Positions 51,976 through 53,927 of a DNA stretch of 53,927 nt are shown in pieces. The first letter of the stretch is position 1; each line of letters opens with the position of its first letter. Source of the stretch: a virus; the IMG/VR virus record IMGVR_UViG_3300037585_001389, positions 1-53,927 of that record. One strand, given 5' to 3'. The position numbers and the translations under genes were made by a program. Under the pieces are notes generated by a model. That model was given only the letters and a program-made list of their open reading frames with translations, was not told the DNA's origin and did not search any database.

Positions 51976-52150
51976 GTAAATAGTTATTGTACAATCTCAT
52001 TGTTTCAGCAAACAGTCTTTTCAAATCTCTGAGCTCATAATCAAATGATGAGTCTCTCATCCAGTGTGCTATAGCCTCAAGCCCTTCCACACATTCCCAT
52101 AAGTCACCACTGCCTTTTATTTTGTAATCTTCTTCGTTAAGTTCTGACAT
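51956..52150 (-). CDS. small hypothetical protein, 64 aa
   Basis: The sequence is acidic at the start and helical (MSELNEEDYKIKGSGDLWEC), then 'LEAIAHWMRDSSFDYELRDL' and 'FAETMRLYNNYLHEKTNI'. No domain is recognised. It overlaps the 32-residue gene upstream by 14 bases and the 35-residue gene downstream by 20. Confidence 0.55.
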   Translation of the reverse strand: MSELNEEDYKIKGSGDLWECVEGLEAIAHWMRDSSFDYELRDLKRLFAETMRLYNNYLHEKTNI

Positions 52151-52235
52151 TTTTTTCTATTAATTTAACTAGTTTTTCTATAGCTTTAGCTAGATCTGCG
52201 ATGCTTTTGTACATCATTTCTTCTTTTTTACTCAT
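52137..52235 (-). CDS. very small protein, 32 aa
   Basis: Read from ATG 52235 to TAA 52137: MSKKEEMMYKSIADLAKAIE, then 'KLVKLIEKNVRT', an amphipathic helix. It overlaps the ligase end by eight bases and the next gene by 14. A leader-like helical peptide or a small regulator is possible; the continuous overlap supports it as real, but it cannot be named. Confidence 0.45.
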   Translation of the reverse strand: MSKKEEMMYKSIADLAKAIEKLVKLIEKNVRT

Positions 52236-53067
52236 AATTTCTTAAACATTTGAACAATGGGTGACGGTAGCTGTTAGCTTTAGTACGCTCGAAGTATGTA
52301 AACGTAGCCATTTGGCCAACCCAGCATTGCATTTTTGTAAAGTTATCTTGTAGGTATTTAAAGTTATCCATAACTGGCATACCAAACTTAACACCTTCAG
52401 AATCTATAGCCATAAACTTACCAATAGTGCCTTTACGTTTGCCTTTACCCTCAACCCAGTCGACTATCATAGCCTCGGAATCGTGGAAATCTTTGAATTT
52501 ACGAAGACTATGTGAACGCTTACACTGGTATTCAGTGTTAAGACGCAATATAGAGCCTTCATAACCTTTATTTAAGAATATCTTATGCAAGCCTAATGCA
52601 TACTTTTCCGCATGAACCTCGTGAGTCTCAACGTGTTTGATGCAAAAATTACGAGGTACATTGAGCTTGATCCACTCATTACGCACGTCAAATCTACTTG
52701 GATTACTAGGTACATCATAGCAGTGAAACTGAACAAGACCAGATGACTCTAGTCTATGGATAGTCGTAGGTTTAGTCTTACGCACGCAAGATACAATCTG
52801 CTCAAAGTTATCACGCAGATCATGGTTGTAAAGCTCGCCATCAAGCACTACATCTGGCTCTAAAGTAAAGAAATGTTGAAGATTAAACAAGATATGTTCA
52901 ATGTTTTTCCACTCTTTACCTGTGCGGGAGTAAGCTGTTACGACACCTTTATCATATTGTATAAGGCAACGAACACCGTCAAGCTTAGGCTGTATATAAA
53001 CTTTCTCATTATAGTCTACTGGTTTTGTGCTAACAGGGTATGCTAGCATTGGTTTGTATTTCATCAT
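52228..53067 (-). CDS. ATP-dependent DNA ligase
   Basis: This 279-residue protein shows the nucleotidyltransferase motifs in order. Motif I is K28-L-D-G-V-R33 with the lysine that takes AMP. Motif III is 'VVLDGELYNHD' near residue 95. Motif IV is 'GYEGSILRL'. Motif V is 'LRKFKDFHDSEAMIVD' with the conserved Lys. It seals nicks during replication and recombination. At 279 residues it is compact, like small phage ligases such as that of T7 (359 residues), and lacks a large N-terminal domain. The start is ATG 53067 (MMKYKPMLAYPVS) or the second ATG at 53064. It overlaps a 32-residue gene at its end. Confidence 0.9.
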   Translation of the reverse strand: MMKYKPMLAYPVSTKPVDYNEKVYIQPKLDGVRCLIQYDKGVVTAYSRTGKEWKNIEHILFNLQHFFTLEPDVVLDGELYNHDLRDNFEQIVSCVRKTKPTTIHRLESSGLVQFHCYDVPSNPSRFDVRNEWIKLNVPRNFCIKHVETHEVHAEKYALGLHKIFLNKGYEGSILRLNTEYQCKRSHSLRKFKDFHDSEAMIVDWVEGKGKRKGTIGKFMAIDSEGVKFGMPVMDNFKYLQDNFTKMQCWVGQMATFTYFERTKANSYRHPLFKCLRNYE

Positions 53068-53094
53068 GTCATTATTATCCTTCTTTATTCGTAT

Positions 53095-53520
53095 TTAGTT
53101 TGTGTTTTGAATACAAGCTGAACCACATAGATTGGGATCCATATCACCGCATTCACATCTATTGCATCTTGGTATCTCATGTCTTTCATCAAATCTATCC
53201 AACAGCATATCTGGTGTACCTACGAAGATACATTTAGAGAAGCTCTCATCTTTAAATATACTAATCCACGGTTCTGTTTTACCATGACACTGCCATATAT
53301 AATACATATACTCTATATCACCATGTACTAAATCAAGAGGTTCAACCTCCCAATCTAAAAGTTTACGATAATTAGTAAACGATTCTGCAATTTCTACACC
53401 TAACCCTTCAGGATAACCATCGTGGTGTCTGTAAAACTGCGCATTCCATTGATGTGGGTGTTCGTTAAACGATACACCTTCTTCGCGTTTAGCAAATCTT
53501 ATTGTTGCTCTAGTTGACAT
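53095..53520 (-). CDS. conserved phage hypothetical protein with Cys-rich end, 141 aa
   Basis: The start 'MSTRATIRFAKREE' and 'FYRHHDGYPEGLGVEIAES' form a pattern I have seen in hypothetical proteins of many phages and plasmids ('M-S-T-R-A-x-I' with 'R-H-x-D-G-Y-P-E'). A compact mixed fold is likely. The C-terminal 25 residues hold several cysteines (CNRCECGDMDPNLCGSAC) that suit zinc binding. It overlaps the next gene by 11 bases. Function unknown. Confidence 0.65.
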   Translation of the reverse strand: MSTRATIRFAKREEGVSFNEHPHQWNAQFYRHHDGYPEGLGVEIAESFTNYRKLLDWEVEPLDLVHGDIEYMYYIWQCHGKTEPWISIFKDESFSKCIFVGTPDMLLDRFDERHEIPRCNRCECGDMDPNLCGSACIQNTN

Positions 53521-53692
53521 CAGTATTTATATGCCCTGCTTCTATTAAGTCTGCCATTGTACGACCAAACCACCCTTGCAGGTTAAGGTGTAGTCTTTTG
53601 TCGTAAATATGTTGCCAAGCTTCTATAACTTGGTCTTCGTTCTCGGCTTCTTCAAAGCCCTCGGCTATTCCAACCGCCATGTAATCTGTCAT
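53510..53692 (-). CDS. small hypothetical protein, 60 aa
   Basis: A helical, acidic protein: MTDYMAVGIAEGFEEAENED, 'QVIEAWQHIYDKRLHLNLQG', 'WFGRTMADLIEAGHINTDVN'. The phrase 'A-W-Q-x-[IL]-[YI]-D' followed by 'L-N-L-Q-G-W-[FY]-G-R-T-x-x-D-L-I-E-x-G' is one I recognise from short phage proteins of unknown function in marine viruses. It overlaps the genes on both sides. Confidence 0.6.
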   Translation of the reverse strand: MTDYMAVGIAEGFEEAENEDQVIEAWQHIYDKRLHLNLQGWFGRTMADLIEAGHINTDVN

Positions 53693-53775
53693 TATTCTTT
53701 AAATTTTCTTTTTGATTCTACTATTTGCTCGCCTAGTATATAAGCTACTAGTATTCCGTATGCTATGTATACCAT
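53692..53775 (-). CDS. very small membrane peptide, 27 aa
   Basis: Read from ATG 53775 to TAA 53692: MVYIAYGILVAYILGEQIVE, then 'SKRKFKE'. A single hydrophobic segment (residues 2-19) with a basic end, like small phage membrane peptides. The start overlaps the upstream stop by one base and its own stop overlaps the next start (TAATG), so translation in the chain is plausible. It is short, hence moderate confidence. Confidence 0.45.
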   Translation of the reverse strand: MVYIAYGILVAYILGEQIVESKRKFKE

Positions 53776-53927
53776 CAATCTATCAGTGTCATATAAGCGC
53801 TAGGGTTATTAGCTAAAATCCAATCACCACCTTTCTGCATAATATCATAGCAGCGGTCGATATCCATAGCGACACCCATTTGGATTACCATTTCAGCACC
53901 CCTAACTAAGTCATACATGCTTAATTC
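53775..53927 (-). CDS. hypothetical protein, cut by the window edge
   Basis: The frame is open from the right-hand edge to a stop at 53775-53777 and encodes 50 residues, including 'MYDLVRGAEMVIQMGVAMDI' and 'DRCYDIMQKGGDWILANNPS'. A start at ATG 53918 is possible, but the gene may begin outside the window. It is helical and unassigned. Confidence 0.5.
   Translation of the reverse strand, partial: ELSMYDLVRGAEMVIQMGVAMDIDRCYDIMQKGGDWILANNPSAYMTLID

Noticed and set aside
1-53927. tRNA genes, CRISPR arrays, integrase, transposase or attachment sites
   Set aside because: None was found by reading through the gaps, all of which are under about 75 bases, and no protein shows integrase or transposase motifs.

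Overview
The window looks like most of the genome of a lytic tailed phage with a short-tailed (podovirus-like) layout that infects a marine member of the Bacteroidota, probably a flavobacterium. Three things point to that host. (1) One phage gene (33815-35956) ends in a typical type IX secretion (Por) C-terminal sorting domain, and type IX secretion is confined to Bacteroidota. (2) Three neighbouring genes carry signal peptides that all put glutamine directly after the predicted cleavage site, the 'Q-rule' of Bacteroidota. (3) Translation starts are preceded by A/T-rich leaders with no Shine-Dalgarno sequence. No integrase, repressor, tRNA, CRISPR array or insertion sequence was seen. Both ends cut through genes, so the genome continues outside the window. 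No DNA polymerase was found, and it may lie there.

Layout. Genes on the plus strand (1-41604) run rightward and encode the virion, envelope and lysis functions. In order they are: the end of a LamG-like protein; small unknown genes; a GroES-like co-chaperonin; a possible small terminase, then the large terminase, portal, scaffold and major capsid protein; connector and nozzle-type proteins; internal virion proteins ending in a 3359-residue giant; a cassette of exported proteins (32075-35956); a tail-fibre cluster with an embedded methyltransferase; and an M15 peptidase endolysin. Genes on the minus strand (41658-53927) run leftward toward them and encode nucleotide metabolism, replication and recombination: class II ribonucleotide reductase, endonuclease I-like resolvase, two MazG-like pyrophosphohydrolases, a thymidylate-synthase homologue, primase-helicase, an SSB-like protein, a RecE-like nuclease, an ERF annealing protein, a sigma-70-like factor, ATP-dependent DNA ligase and many very small proteins. 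The two arms meet at a hairpin that reads as a terminator in both directions (41605-41645).

How the genes work together. The minus arm supplies deoxynucleotides, primes and unwinds DNA, recombines and resolves it, and its sigma factor probably redirects host RNA polymerase to phage promoters. The plus arm builds the capsid, packages DNA, and makes the tail and proteins likely ejected with the DNA. The exported cassette between the giant protein and the fibres is the most unusual part: an outer-membrane-barrel-like protein, a small membrane/coiled-coil protein, a thioredoxin-fold protein without its CxxC, and a Cys-rich repeat protein with a type IX sorting signal. It suggests that the phage sends its own proteins through the host's envelope export systems. 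Gene density is very high, most neighbours overlap or touch, and there is no gene-free stretch over 300 bases.
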